From: Desulfitobacterium dehalogenans ATCC 51507
GTDB taxonomy: Bacteria > Bacillota > Desulfitobacteriia > Desulfitobacteriales > Desulfitobacteriaceae
Length of the DNA: 64,000 nucleotides
NCBI RefSeq assembly: GCF_000243155.2
Contig: NC_018017.1
Span: forward strand, 2,790,001-2,854,000
Direction: 5' to 3'
Below are positions 53,754 through 62,330 of this stretch, in pieces. Position numbers and translations under genes: made by a program. How positions within the stretch are numbered: the stretch's first letter is position 1; each line of letters begins with the position of its first letter. The notes under the pieces were generated by a model, which worked only from the letters and a program-made list of their open reading frames with translations, was not told the origin of the DNA and did no database searches.

Positions 53754-54941
53754 TTATTCCCGCAAAGTCTTTCCTTCAACCGGAGAGATGGCTGAAGAGC
53801 GCCTCTGAGGCCTGGATATTTTACTGTATCGGGAAATATTCAGTAAGATACCGATCTCCACCAAGGTAATCACCAAGGAACTCCCTCCATAGGAGACTAA
53901 AGGCAGGGTAATTCCCGTTACAGGCAATACTCCCGTGACGACACAAAGATTAATGGTGGTTTGAATTGCCAGGGAAAAGGTAATCCCAAAAGCTAACAAG
54001 CGTCCAAAGCAGTCCGGGCATTGTCTTGCAATGTAGAATCCCCTTCCATAGCAGAGGACGAACAAACTAATTAATAATAAGGTACCGATTAACCCCAGTT
54101 CTTCTCCGATCAAAGCAAAAATCATATCCGTATAAACCTCCGGCAGGTAGCCGAATTTTTGCATACTCCTTCCCAAACCTACACCGAAAATCCCCCCAGA
54201 CCCAAAAGCAATCTCCGCATTAATGATTTGATAACCCAGTTTGGAGGCATATTTCCAGGGATCCAGCCAAACGAGAATACGGTTCCATTGGTAGGTAGTA
54301 TTATAAATCAGGTAGAGAAGAGGGGCACCAAAACAAGGAACGGCTAATATAAACCACCATGTCGACAGCTCGGTCTGCCAGAAAAGAGCGGCGGCTGTAA
54401 ACACCAGGACCATGGTCGTTCCTAAATCCGGTTGTTTATAAACTAAAGCAAACAGCGGAATAAGGATGAGGACCGGCCAGGCCAGATCCCTTAATCTTTT
54501 CACGGGATAACGATCGATATAATGAGCCAAAAAAAGAACCATGGCTATTTTGGCAATTTCCGAAGGCTGGAGTTTCATAGGGCCGATTTGCAGCCAGCGA
54601 GAAGCTCCACCGGCTTCAATCCCACTATCTGAGCCAAGGACCATGACCAGTAGGATCAACGTAACTCCCATACCGATACCGGACAATTTCTTGAGCAAAG
54701 GATAAGGAATCCTTGTCATAATCAGTGCTGCAAAGCCACCCAATAAAGCCCATTTCCCCTGCCTCACCACATAGAAGAATACATTCTCACTCTCGCTGTA
54801 GCCCCGAACCGAACCTGCCGTGAGAACCATGACCATCCCAAAAACCAGAATAGCAAGAACCGAGATCAATAAATAAAAATCCACCTCACGCAAAGGTTTG
54901 GGTATTTTTACGAGAGTAGAGCGTTTTCGTCTTTTCGGCAC
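53754..54941 (-). CDS. SEDS-family peptidoglycan polymerase (FtsW/SpoVE type)
   Basis: 395 aa, ten membrane helices. SEDS landmarks: GGASRWLQIGPMKLQPSEIAKIAMVLFLAHY, KQPDLGTTMVLVFTAAALFW, GLGRSMQKFGYLPEVYTDMIFALIGEELGL, and GITLPLVSYGGSSLV. It polymerises lipid II with a class B PBP. Which of FtsW, RodA or SpoVE it is cannot be settled; the location beside spoIVA-linked genes rather than in the mur cluster makes a sporulation or second copy plausible. Confidence 0.88.
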   Translation of the reverse strand: MPKRRKRSTLVKIPKPLREVDFYLLISVLAILVFGMVMVLTAGSVRGYSESENVFFYVVRQGKWALLGGFAALIMTRIPYPLLKKLSGIGMGVTLILLVMVLGSDSGIEAGGASRWLQIGPMKLQPSEIAKIAMVLFLAHYIDRYPVKRLRDLAWPVLILIPLFALVYKQPDLGTTMVLVFTAAALFWQTELSTWWFILAVPCFGAPLLYLIYNTTYQWNRILVWLDPWKYASKLGYQIINAEIAFGSGGIFGVGLGRSMQKFGYLPEVYTDMIFALIGEELGLIGTLLLISLFVLCYGRGFYIARQCPDCFGRLLAFGITFSLAIQTTINLCVVTGVLPVTGITLPLVSYGGSSLVITLVEIGILLNISRYSKISRPQRRSSAISPVEGKTLRE

Positions 54942-54992
54942 TGCTGATCCCTCACTTTAACTTCCATCAAAGGATAATTCTATGGACAGCAA

Positions 54993-55022
54993 ATGACTTC
55001 CTGCAACCTTGCAAGAAGTCAT
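54993..55022 (-). terminator. Hairpin after the ispH-S1 gene
   Basis: ATGACTTCCTGCAA and TTGCAAGAAGTCAT (one mismatch) around 2 nt, 28 nt past the stop; T run weak. Confidence 0.5.
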
Positions 55023-55049
55023 ACATGCCAAATGATCAAGTTTTATCCT

Positions 55050-57035
55050 TTAGGATTCTGATTCAGATTGAATTATATCACCGATAGTAACCTGAGGCGC
55101 TTCTGACTGACTGGCTAAAAGTTCTGCATCTTCCGTAGCCTGTGCTTCAGCAGCAGCTTCACGGATACTTAAGCTAATCCGTTTTTCTTCCGGCTTGCAT
55201 TCAATGACCTTTGCTTGAACCATGTCACCGACTTTCACTATATCTTCAACTTTGTTGACCCGTTTTTCAGAAAGCTGGGAGATATGAATCAGCGCATCAA
55301 TACCATCCTCCAATTGGACAAAGGCTCCAAAGGGAGCTATGCGCACCACTTTTCCTGTAACCAAAGAGCCTAAGGCATATTTTTCAGGAGCGCTTTCCCA
55401 TGGGCTGGGTTTTAATTGTTTTAGACCCAGGGAAATTTTGCCCTGATCTTTATCCACTTTGAGGATTTGGACTTCTACTTCATCCCCCACATTAACATAT
55501 TCAGAAGGATGCTTAACCCGGGTATAAGCTATATCGGAAACATGAAGCAATCCGTCAACTCCACCGATATCCACAAACGCACCGAACTGAGCCAGTCTCT
55601 TCACGACGCCACTGACCACATCCCCTTCCTGAAGGGTCCCAAGAAGGTGCTCTTTCTTAGCAGCTTGCTCTTCTTGCAGAATTTCTTTCTGGGAAAGGAC
55701 AACACGCCGCTTAGCCGGATCAAACTCAATCACCCGGAGACGCAGAGTCTGGCCTTTAAATTGATTTAAATCCTCTACATAACCTGGCTGAATTTGGGAG
55801 GCAGGGACAAAGCCTCGCATACCTACGTCAACAATAAGACCACCTTTGACCACATCAGCCACTTTTCCTTGAATCTCTTCTTTACTCTCCGCCAATTCTT
55901 TCAGCTTGTCCACAGCAGCCATTTCATCAGCCCGGCGTTTAGAGAGAACAGGGTTTCCTTCTTCATTCTCCACACGCAGGACGACAGCACTGATTTTATC
56001 GCCGATGGATACGATATCGCTGGGTTGAAGGCCAGAAGCTACGGTGAGTTCCTTCAAGGAGATAACTCCTTCCGATTTCCAACCTAAGTCAACAAATACT
56101 TCATCGTGATTGATTTTCACTACGGTTCCTGTGACTAAGGCTCCCCGATGCAAATTTTGCATTTCTTCAGCCCAGTCCTCCATATTCATCATTTCATGGG
56201 TTTCGTTATTTTCCATTGTCGACATCTTCTTATAAACCTCCTCAATAATCCAATCTGGTGTCGAGGCCCCCGCCGTTAATCCTACGGTTTCGACCCCTGT
56301 AAACCAGTTATTTTCCAATTCGTCAGCTGTTTCGATGAGATAGGTCCGGGTTCGTTCTGAGCAAATCCCCGCCAATTTTCTGGTGTTGGCGCTGTTTTTG
56401 CCTCCGACCACAATCATCACCTCAACATTACCCGCCAATTCACGGGCTACGGTCTGTCGCTCTTCGGTGGCATTGCAAATCGTATTATGTACCTTGAGCT
56501 CATGGGTATGTTTTTTTAACTCATCCACAATTCCATGGAAATTAGCTGCCGGTTGGGTTGTTTGAGCAAGTACGGAAAGCTTCTCATAAAAGGGAAGTTC
56601 CACGGCTTCCTCAAGGGTCTCAATGGCAATGGCACTCCCACCGGCCCAGCCTAAGATTCCTTGGACTTCAGGGTGCTGCCGATCCCCCACTACTACCACT
56701 TGACTGGATTGAGAGGATTCTGCAGCCAGCTGCTGAGCCTTTTGCACAAATGGACAAGTGGCATCCACTACCTTGACTTGACAGCGTTGGGCTTCATCAT
56801 AGATATCCGGAGGCACCCCGTGGGAGCGAATAATCAAGGTGTCACCCGCTTGAGTCTCCTTCACTTCCCCTACCACACGAACCCCTTGCCTCTCCATCTT
56901 CTCCACAACCTGCTTGTTATGAATTAAGGGTCCTAAAGACGCGGTGCTTGAAGATTGAACAGTTCGCTCTGCCATATCTAAGGCTCGTTTAACACCAAAG
57001 CAAAATCCGGCTTTTTCCGCCCGGATGATTTTCAA
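55050..57035 (-). CDS. ispH: IspH fused to four S1 RNA-binding domains
   Basis: 661 aa. Residues 1-285 are 4-hydroxy-3-methylbut-2-enyl diphosphate reductase, with cluster cysteines in AGFCFGVKRAL (Cys12), DATCPFVQKA and NTICNATEERQ. Residues about 300-640 contain four S1 repeats (GTVVKINHDEVFVDLGWKSEG; GKVADVVKGGLIVDVGMRGF; GVVKRLAQFGAFVDIGGVDGLLH; GKVVRIAPFGAFVQLEDGIDALIH). The last step of the MEP isoprenoid pathway is thereby joined to a ribosomal-protein-S1-like module, a fusion known from clostridia. It supplies IPP/DMAPP for the two prenyl synthases in this window. Confidence 0.95.
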   Translation of the reverse strand: MKIIRAEKAGFCFGVKRALDMAERTVQSSSTASLGPLIHNKQVVEKMERQGVRVVGEVKETQAGDTLIIRSHGVPPDIYDEAQRCQVKVVDATCPFVQKAQQLAAESSQSSQVVVVGDRQHPEVQGILGWAGGSAIAIETLEEAVELPFYEKLSVLAQTTQPAANFHGIVDELKKHTHELKVHNTICNATEERQTVARELAGNVEVMIVVGGKNSANTRKLAGICSERTRTYLIETADELENNWFTGVETVGLTAGASTPDWIIEEVYKKMSTMENNETHEMMNMEDWAEEMQNLHRGALVTGTVVKINHDEVFVDLGWKSEGVISLKELTVASGLQPSDIVSIGDKISAVVLRVENEEGNPVLSKRRADEMAAVDKLKELAESKEEIQGKVADVVKGGLIVDVGMRGFVPASQIQPGYVEDLNQFKGQTLRLRVIEFDPAKRRVVLSQKEILQEEQAAKKEHLLGTLQEGDVVSGVVKRLAQFGAFVDIGGVDGLLHVSDIAYTRVKHPSEYVNVGDEVEVQILKVDKDQGKISLGLKQLKPSPWESAPEKYALGSLVTGKVVRIAPFGAFVQLEDGIDALIHISQLSEKRVNKVEDIVKVGDMVQAKVIECKPEEKRISLSIREAAAEAQATEDAELLASQSEAPQVTIGDIIQSESES

Positions 57036-57155
57036 GTTTGCCCCTCCTTAACTCGCATTACGCTTAAAATTCGATATAATTCCCAAAATTCCTTCATCAG
57101 AATTAAATTGCCCTCTCCGAGAAAAAAAATTCATTGTCCGTTTGCGGACAAATCA

Positions 57156-57746
57156 TTATACCTTTAATTCCTCAATAGCCTTCATAATTTGTTCGGCGGC
57201 CCACTCCCTGCGGTTTTCAACTCCTTCAGGCGCCTTGAGTTGTTCAGGAGTGATGGGCTTTCCGATAATCACTTCCAGATGTCCCCATCCCCGCGTAAGG
57301 AGGTTTTGGGTTCCATTGACTCGCACAGGTACAATGGGAGCTTGGCTTTTTTCCATCAATAAAATCATCCCGGGAAAACCCTTTTGCATTTCACCGGTTT
57401 TAGAGCGGGTTCCTTCGGGAAAAAGCCCAAGGACTTTCCCTTCTTTAAGAACCTTCAAGGAGTTACGAATGGCACTGGTATCTCCTTGTCCCCGTTTGAC
57501 AGGAAATGCCCCTAGTCTATGGAAAACCCCTCCCAAAAGTGGGTTGGCGAATAATTCCTCCTTAGCCATAAAAGAAACATCACGGGCAACACTACAGGCC
57601 GCTACCACAGGATCCCAGTTGCTGACATGATTGCTGACCATGATCACCGGACCGCTCTTGGGGAAATTCTCAATACCATGAACCTTCCAGCCCATCACTC
57701 GAAACTGAAGGCGAAATAATCTTCTAAAAAACTGATAGAGGCTCAT
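57156..57746 (-). CDS. plsC: 1-acyl-sn-glycerol-3-phosphate acyltransferase
   Basis: 196 aa. HX4D motif in SNHVSNWDPVVAA, then the substrate motif GLFPEGTRSKTGEMQ and VPVRVNG. It makes phosphatidic acid, the step after PlsY. An N-terminal amphipathic or hydrophobic segment probably attaches it to the membrane. It lies 18 nt after cmk, the usual clostridial order. Confidence 0.93.
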   Translation of the reverse strand: MSLYQFFRRLFRLQFRVMGWKVHGIENFPKSGPVIMVSNHVSNWDPVVAACSVARDVSFMAKEELFANPLLGGVFHRLGAFPVKRGQGDTSAIRNSLKVLKEGKVLGLFPEGTRSKTGEMQKGFPGMILLMEKSQAPIVPVRVNGTQNLLTRGWGHLEVIIGKPITPEQLKAPEGVENRREWAAEQIMKAIEELKV

Positions 57747-57764
57747 TGGTCCTATCTCCTTACT

Positions 57765-58442
57765 TTATCCTATCTCCGGTTTATTCTTAATTAAGTTAAG
57801 AATACGTTCAACAATCTCCTCGACCTGCAAACCGGTTGTATCCAGTATGATCGCATCAGAAGCCGGAACTAAAGGAGAGACTGCCCGCTGTTGATCATGG
57901 TGATCCCGGGCTTCCATGTCCTTTTGCACCTCATCTAAGGACAGTCTTTTCCCGGATTGCTGAAGTTCCAGCCAGCGCCGTTTGGCCCTTTCTTCAGAAG
58001 AAGCGGTCAAAAATACTTTGAGGTCGGCATCAGGCAAGACATAGGTTCCGATGTCTCTGCCGTCCATAACCACCCCTCCGCGCCCGGCTTCCTGACGTTG
58101 AAGTTCTACTAATCGTTCTCTGACTTCAGGGTAGGCAGCAATCACAGAAACTGAACGGGATACTTCAGGGCTGCGTATGGCTTCAGTAACATCCAAGCCA
58201 TCACAAAACACCCTTCTTGCCTCTGAGTGCTCCAGAGTGATATCCGTTTGCCGGGCCATTCTTGTAATGTCCTCTTCCTGTTTCAACGGTATATTTAGGT
58301 TCAGAGCCTTGTAAGCTATGGCTCTGTACATTGCCCCTGTGTCAACATAAAAAAGCTCTAAGCGCTTGGCGATTGCCTTGGCAATTGTACTTTTACCCGC
58401 ACCTGCAGGGCCATCAATAGCTATCTGAAGATTTTTTTTCAT
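57765..58442 (-). CDS. cmk: Cytidylate kinase
   Basis: 225 aa. P-loop [58 protein letters not shown], and [13 protein letters not shown]. Phosphorylates CMP and dCMP. Confidence 0.96.
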   Translation of the reverse strand: MKKNLQIAIDGPAGAGKSTIAKAIAKRLELFYVDTGAMYRAIAYKALNLNIPLKQEEDITRMARQTDITLEHSEARRVFCDGLDVTEAIRSPEVSRSVSVIAAYPEVRERLVELQRQEAGRGGVVMDGRDIGTYVLPDADLKVFLTASSEERAKRRWLELQQSGKRLSLDEVQKDMEARDHHDQQRAVSPLVPASDAIILDTTGLQVEEIVERILNLIKNKPEIG

Positions 58443-58529
58443 AGTAACACCCTCAATTTGGCAACTTTAAAAAGACATTTTATTATACCATAATGGCCCT
58501 TGACCAACAATCCGTACCTTATCGTTTCA

Positions 58530-59285
58530 TCACAACAATCCCTCTGAAAGGGCAACCAAAAGTAAGGCCACAATATTATTGACGGCATGTAAAGCTACGG
58601 CAGGCTTAATGGACTTATGCTTCATGACAAGATAAGCAAGGACCATCCCCAAGACAAAACGCGGTATAAAGCCGTAAGACTGTAAATGTAAACCTGAAAA
58701 AATTGCTGCACTTACCCCGGCGGCAGTCCACTTGCCCATATAGGTCTGCAAGCTGCCAAAGATAATCCCGCGAAACATGGTCTCTTCAATAATCGGGGCA
58801 AGGACCCCTGCCAGGATAAGATTGAGACAAAAGGTCACCACCGTGGCATTGCCCAATAATTTAGAATAAATATCCGTTTCGGGAGGTGTAAAACCTTTTT
58901 GGAATAAATAAGCCGCATAAAAAATATTAATAATCCAAGTCAGGGCATAAAAGGCCAGTACATTTCCTGCATATCTGCCCTTCACGTCCTTCCATCCCAA
59001 GTCACTCCATGTCCATTTGCGAACTCTCATGATGGCTAAAATAACGACTAAAAACATACCCTGAGTTATAAATCCATTAACGTAAAGCAGGATACGCTCA
59101 TATTCCCACCAACTGGCGAACCAAGCCATCACATAGCCTACGCCAAGATAAAGGACGACGATTCCCAGAAGGGCATAAAATAAGTCGACCCAGGTCAAAC
59201 GCCTAGGTAGAATCTCAGTTCCATCCTCTTTCGTTAAAAGGGACTCCTGTCCCAGTTCATGCTCTTGATTTTCGATTCCTCTCAC
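58530..59285 (-). CDS. CPBP-family intramembrane metalloprotease
   Basis: 251 aa, about seven helices. Active-site motifs: IIEETMFRGIIFGSLQ (EExxxR), FSGLHLQSYGFIPRFVLGMVLAYLV, and AVALHAVNNIVALL (the last histidine motif). Related to prenyl-protein and bacteriocin self-immunity proteases; substrate unknown. Single gene, divergent from the small plus-strand gene. Confidence 0.87.
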   Translation of the reverse strand: MRGIENQEHELGQESLLTKEDGTEILPRRLTWVDLFYALLGIVVLYLGVGYVMAWFASWWEYERILLYVNGFITQGMFLVVILAIMRVRKWTWSDLGWKDVKGRYAGNVLAFYALTWIINIFYAAYLFQKGFTPPETDIYSKLLGNATVVTFCLNLILAGVLAPIIEETMFRGIIFGSLQTYMGKWTAAGVSAAIFSGLHLQSYGFIPRFVLGMVLAYLVMKHKSIKPAVALHAVNNIVALLLVALSEGLL

Positions 59286-59352
59286 CTCTAATTAATTGGG
59301 TTTACGGCAATACTATTCTTATTGTAAAACAAAGTCCTCAGGAGGTCAAAGC

Positions 59353-59634
59353 ATGAGTATTCTAGATTCAATTGTTGTAGATACTGCCCCTGTTACCACA
59401 CTTCAAGTTTTTCATAAGCGATTGAGAATTCCTCTTTCTGTTTATCTCAATAAGGTAGGGGAATTTACAGATCCTTGGGATGAAAAAGCTTATCAGTTTT
59501 TTGTTCAGGGTTATTTAGATGAAATCGAAGATTCTGGCATCATTGGAATGGTCCGGCAAGAACATGATTCCGACTATGTTTATCTTGATGCAGCCATCCG
59601 TTACCCCACAGAGTCCCCTTTGAATTTCCAATAG
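59353..59634 (+). CDS. Small hypothetical protein
   Basis: 93 aa, soluble, acidic, not recognised. MSILDSIVVDTAPVTTLQVF, RIPLSVYLNKVGEF, then YQFFVQGYLDEIEDSGIIGMVRQEHDSDYVYLDAAIRYP. AGGAGG lies 7 nt before the ATG, which makes this a real gene. It is followed by repeat copy B. Confidence 0.65.
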   Translation: MSILDSIVVDTAPVTTLQVFHKRLRIPLSVYLNKVGEFTDPWDEKAYQFFVQGYLDEIEDSGIIGMVRQEHDSDYVYLDAAIRYPTESPLNFQ

Positions 59635-59662
59635 ACTCAGGTGCCAACAGAGGATGAAAAAC

Positions 59663-59827
59663 GTTGTCCGGGTCGGGTAGCTTTATCCTACATCCGCGCC
59701 GCTCAGGCGCTCCAGAGCTGGCGGCCTGGTTTCCGCAGCAGCTGCGCCAAACCTCCTGGTAATACCTGATGTGAACCAGTGGCTCCGCTATCGCTGCGAA
59801 AACATCGCCCGCCTTGCCGTTCTTCCG
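59663..59827 (-). repeat. Structured intergenic repeat, copy B
   Basis: Partner of copy A at 37552-37712. The stem GTTTCCGCAGC (59729-59739) pairs with GCTGCGAAAAC (59793-59803) at 10 of 11 positions on the plus strand and at all 11, with one G-U, on the minus strand. The 53-nt loop is almost the same as in copy A. Upstream half holds CGCC-N5-GGCG and GCTCCAGAGC hairpins. It lies between the small gene and the lldP terminator. Confidence 0.75.
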
Positions 59828-59921
59828 TGCAATTCGCTCTCTTCTGTAGAATAAGCAAAATCCAGGAGAATCCGCTTTCGGGTACTGTTGCAGAGAACTC
59901 ATCTCAAGCGTTGCTATAATC

Positions 59922-59969
59922 AAAGGGGCTGCTGCATACGAATTATTTTCGTAATGCAACAGCCCCTTT
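59922..59969. terminator. Terminator of lldP
   Basis: AAAGGGGCTGCTGCAT ... ATGCAACAGCCCCTTT (one mismatch) with A/T runs on both sides, 40 nt after the lldP stop. Confidence 0.75.
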
Positions 59970-60008
59970 ATTTTAGAAGCTCAATGCTCCTGTATGAATC
60001 ATGATAGA

Positions 60009-61739
60009 TTACATAGTAACCTGCATCCATGGGAAGATATACGCTTGAGCCCAGACCAGTCCGCTGAGCAGAACGGCTAGTGCAATACTATGCCAGATAA
60101 CTGCACGGAAGATTGGTCCAACGGCAGCCATACCTTCTTGATGGTTCTCATAGCAAGCAACGGTAGCAACCACGATACTTTGAGCATCGATCATTTTACC
60201 CATAACACCACCGGTACTGTTTGCGGTAACGATGAGGACAGGGTTCAAGCCAAGCTGTTCAGCAGTAATTTTTTGGAGTCCACCGAACATAGCGTTGGAG
60301 GATGTATCACTACCCGTCAGGAACACCCCTAGCCAACCGAGCATGGAAGCAAAGAAGGGATAGGCTGATCCTGTCTTAGTGAAGGCCAAACCGAGGATAG
60401 CATCGGTTCCTGCATAACGTGTCAGGTAACCTAATCCTAATACGGAGCAGATAACGGTGATGGGAACAACCATCCGTTTAGCTGTCATATTGAAGGCTTG
60501 AGCCCATTGAGCTGCAGAGAGTCTCAGGACAAAAATATTGGAAAGAATTGCAGCCAACATAATTCCTGTACCAGCCATGGTTAGGATATTCCAGCTGTAG
60601 ACTGCAGCCATCGGTGTATCAGGTGAACCGACCGGTGCGGTATGGTGAACCATTCCATCAAGGAAAGGCACAGGGAATTTTGGATTAAAGATCCCATTCA
60701 AGAAGGTCTTAACATCACCCATACCCCAGAAGAATACTGCGATAGCAAGGAAAGCCCAAGGCATCCAAGCGGTGATGAGTTCCTTCATGCTGTGCTTGGG
60801 AACCTCCAGCTTCTTCTTATTCAGCTGGGTAGCAGCACCTTTGTTCTCATGGGCATCTTCGTGACCCATGATATTCTTGGGAGACCATACTTTTAAGAAG
60901 AGTGCGGTTACAACCATACTTACGATACCGGAACCGATATCGACAAGCATAACGTTTCCAGCTTGGGACATAGCGAACTGGGTGATAGCGAAGGAAAGGC
61001 CGGAAACTAAGGTTGCGGGCCATACTTCCCAGACATCTTTCCAGGATCCTTTATCCATGAAGACGAGGGTAGCAACGAGCCAGAAAGGAACGATAACGGA
61101 GAAGAAAGGAAGTTGACGTCCAGCTTGCATACTGATCAGCTCAGCTGGAATTCCTGTAACTTGACCCAAGGTAAGAATTGGTGTACCGATAGCTCCCCAA
61201 GCAACAGGAGCAGTATTAGCGATCAAGCAGATTACCGCAGCTGTCATCGGACGGAAGCCCAAGCCCACCATGATAGCACCGGACACAGCAACCGGAGTAC
61301 CGAAACCGGAAGCACCTTCAATGAAAGCACCAAAGCTGAAAGCAATCAGCAATGCTTGCAAACGACGGTCAGGTGAAAGAGATGCTACAGAGTTTTTGAG
61401 AATTTCAAATTTACCTGTGATTAAAGTAGTATTATAAAGGAAAATAGCAGCAAAGATAATCCATCCGATTGGGAACAGGCCACTTAACGCACCATAACCA
61501 AAGGCAGCTAAAGTGGTTGGAACAGGCATCTTCATCATAAAGATAGCCACTAAAATAGCTACTATGGCCGCAGTAATAGCTGCATAGGGAGCAAAGATTC
61601 CAAGCTGCTTATTACCTTGTTTATCCTTGTGCGGATGTAAAGCGAGCAAATAGAGTAATACAATAATAGGCAGCGCTGCTAAGAACGTCGATAGCCACAC
61701 ATTACCCGTGGGGTTATAATTTTGAAAATACTCCGCCAT
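60009..61739 (-). CDS. lldP: L-lactate permease
   Basis: 576 aa, about 13 membrane helices. Typical LctP features are LSTFLAALPIIVLLYLLALHP, AFSFGAFIEGASGFGTPVAVSGAIMVGLGF (about 135-165), ANTAPVAWGAIGTP, and GVFLTGSDTSSNAMFGGLQ. Imports lactate with protons; lactate is a common electron donor for this group. No lactate dehydrogenase gene is beside it. It is transcribed alone, with direct repeats upstream. Confidence 0.94.
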   Translation of the reverse strand: MAEYFQNYNPTGNVWLSTFLAALPIIVLLYLLALHPHKDKQGNKQLGIFAPYAAITAAIVAILVAIFMMKMPVPTTLAAFGYGALSGLFPIGWIIFAAIFLYNTTLITGKFEILKNSVASLSPDRRLQALLIAFSFGAFIEGASGFGTPVAVSGAIMVGLGFRPMTAAVICLIANTAPVAWGAIGTPILTLGQVTGIPAELISMQAGRQLPFFSVIVPFWLVATLVFMDKGSWKDVWEVWPATLVSGLSFAITQFAMSQAGNVMLVDIGSGIVSMVVTALFLKVWSPKNIMGHEDAHENKGAATQLNKKKLEVPKHSMKELITAWMPWAFLAIAVFFWGMGDVKTFLNGIFNPKFPVPFLDGMVHHTAPVGSPDTPMAAVYSWNILTMAGTGIMLAAILSNIFVLRLSAAQWAQAFNMTAKRMVVPITVICSVLGLGYLTRYAGTDAILGLAFTKTGSAYPFFASMLGWLGVFLTGSDTSSNAMFGGLQKITAEQLGLNPVLIVTANSTGGVMGKMIDAQSIVVATVACYENHQEGMAAVGPIFRAVIWHSIALAVLLSGLVWAQAYIFPWMQVTM

Positions 61740-61811
61740 TGTTTGTTGACGCCTCCTTTTGTTAATCCCCTCTTTAAGTTATTGCTATATAAAGGGACAT
61801 TCGATGAATAA

Positions 61812-61863
61812 TTAGGATTAGGACAGGATTAGAGTCCATTAGGATAAAGTTCTTGGATTAGGA
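61812..61863 (-). promoter_or_regulatory. Cluster of TTAGGA repeats upstream of lldP
   Basis: TTAGGA occurs at 61812, 61818, 61839 and 61858 within 52 bp (two as ATTAGGATAAA), 73-124 bp before the lldP start. Spacing of about 19-21 bp between the last three places them on one helix face. Candidate regulator site; inference. Confidence 0.5.
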
Positions 61864-62255
61864 TAAATATAAAAGTGCTATGCTTTAAAATCTTTCTATA
61901 GCACCCCCCCTTTCAAGTTCCGAAGTATCCAACTACTTCCAATAATCAGAAAATTACGTTTGTTTAATTTCTTTATTCGACGGACCGGTGTATTTCCCTT
62001 CTTCGTGAAATTAATAATTTCTAAAAATTTTAATAATTAATTCTATTCTGGTAGTCATAAGTTTTAATAATAATACGCATATCATCTGCCGAACTGACCA
62101 CTAGACCAAAAATAATTTTAAAACACTGAGCGATAGAATTCGACGTTATATTGTCAAATCCTTCTTACTTGTGCAAGTTTTTTAAATTATTAATTATTTT
62201 ACTTATTATCTAAATATTCGGTTTCCTAAATCAATATAATCCTAAGATGCAAAAA
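61864..62255. other. AT-rich gap between lldP and aroA
   Basis: No gene seen; AT-rich with scattered short repeats. Probably the distal part of the lldP control region. Confidence 0.3.
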
Positions 62256-62291
62256 AAGAAGGACCGTTCGTTGGATAAACGGTCCTTCTTA
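62256..62291 (-). terminator. Terminator of aroA
   Basis: On the minus strand TAAGAAGGACCGTTT ... AACGGTCCTTCTT followed by TTTTT, 40 nt past the aroA stop. Confidence 0.85.
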
Positions 62292-62330
62292 CTCTATAAG
62301 GAGTATTCCATTCTTAAGTTAAAAATCTCA

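Noticed and set aside
59540-59959. Minus-strand 139-codon frame across the copy B repeat
   Set aside because: It spans the end of a real plus-strand gene and a structured repeat, has no ribosome site, and copy A does not keep the frame open.
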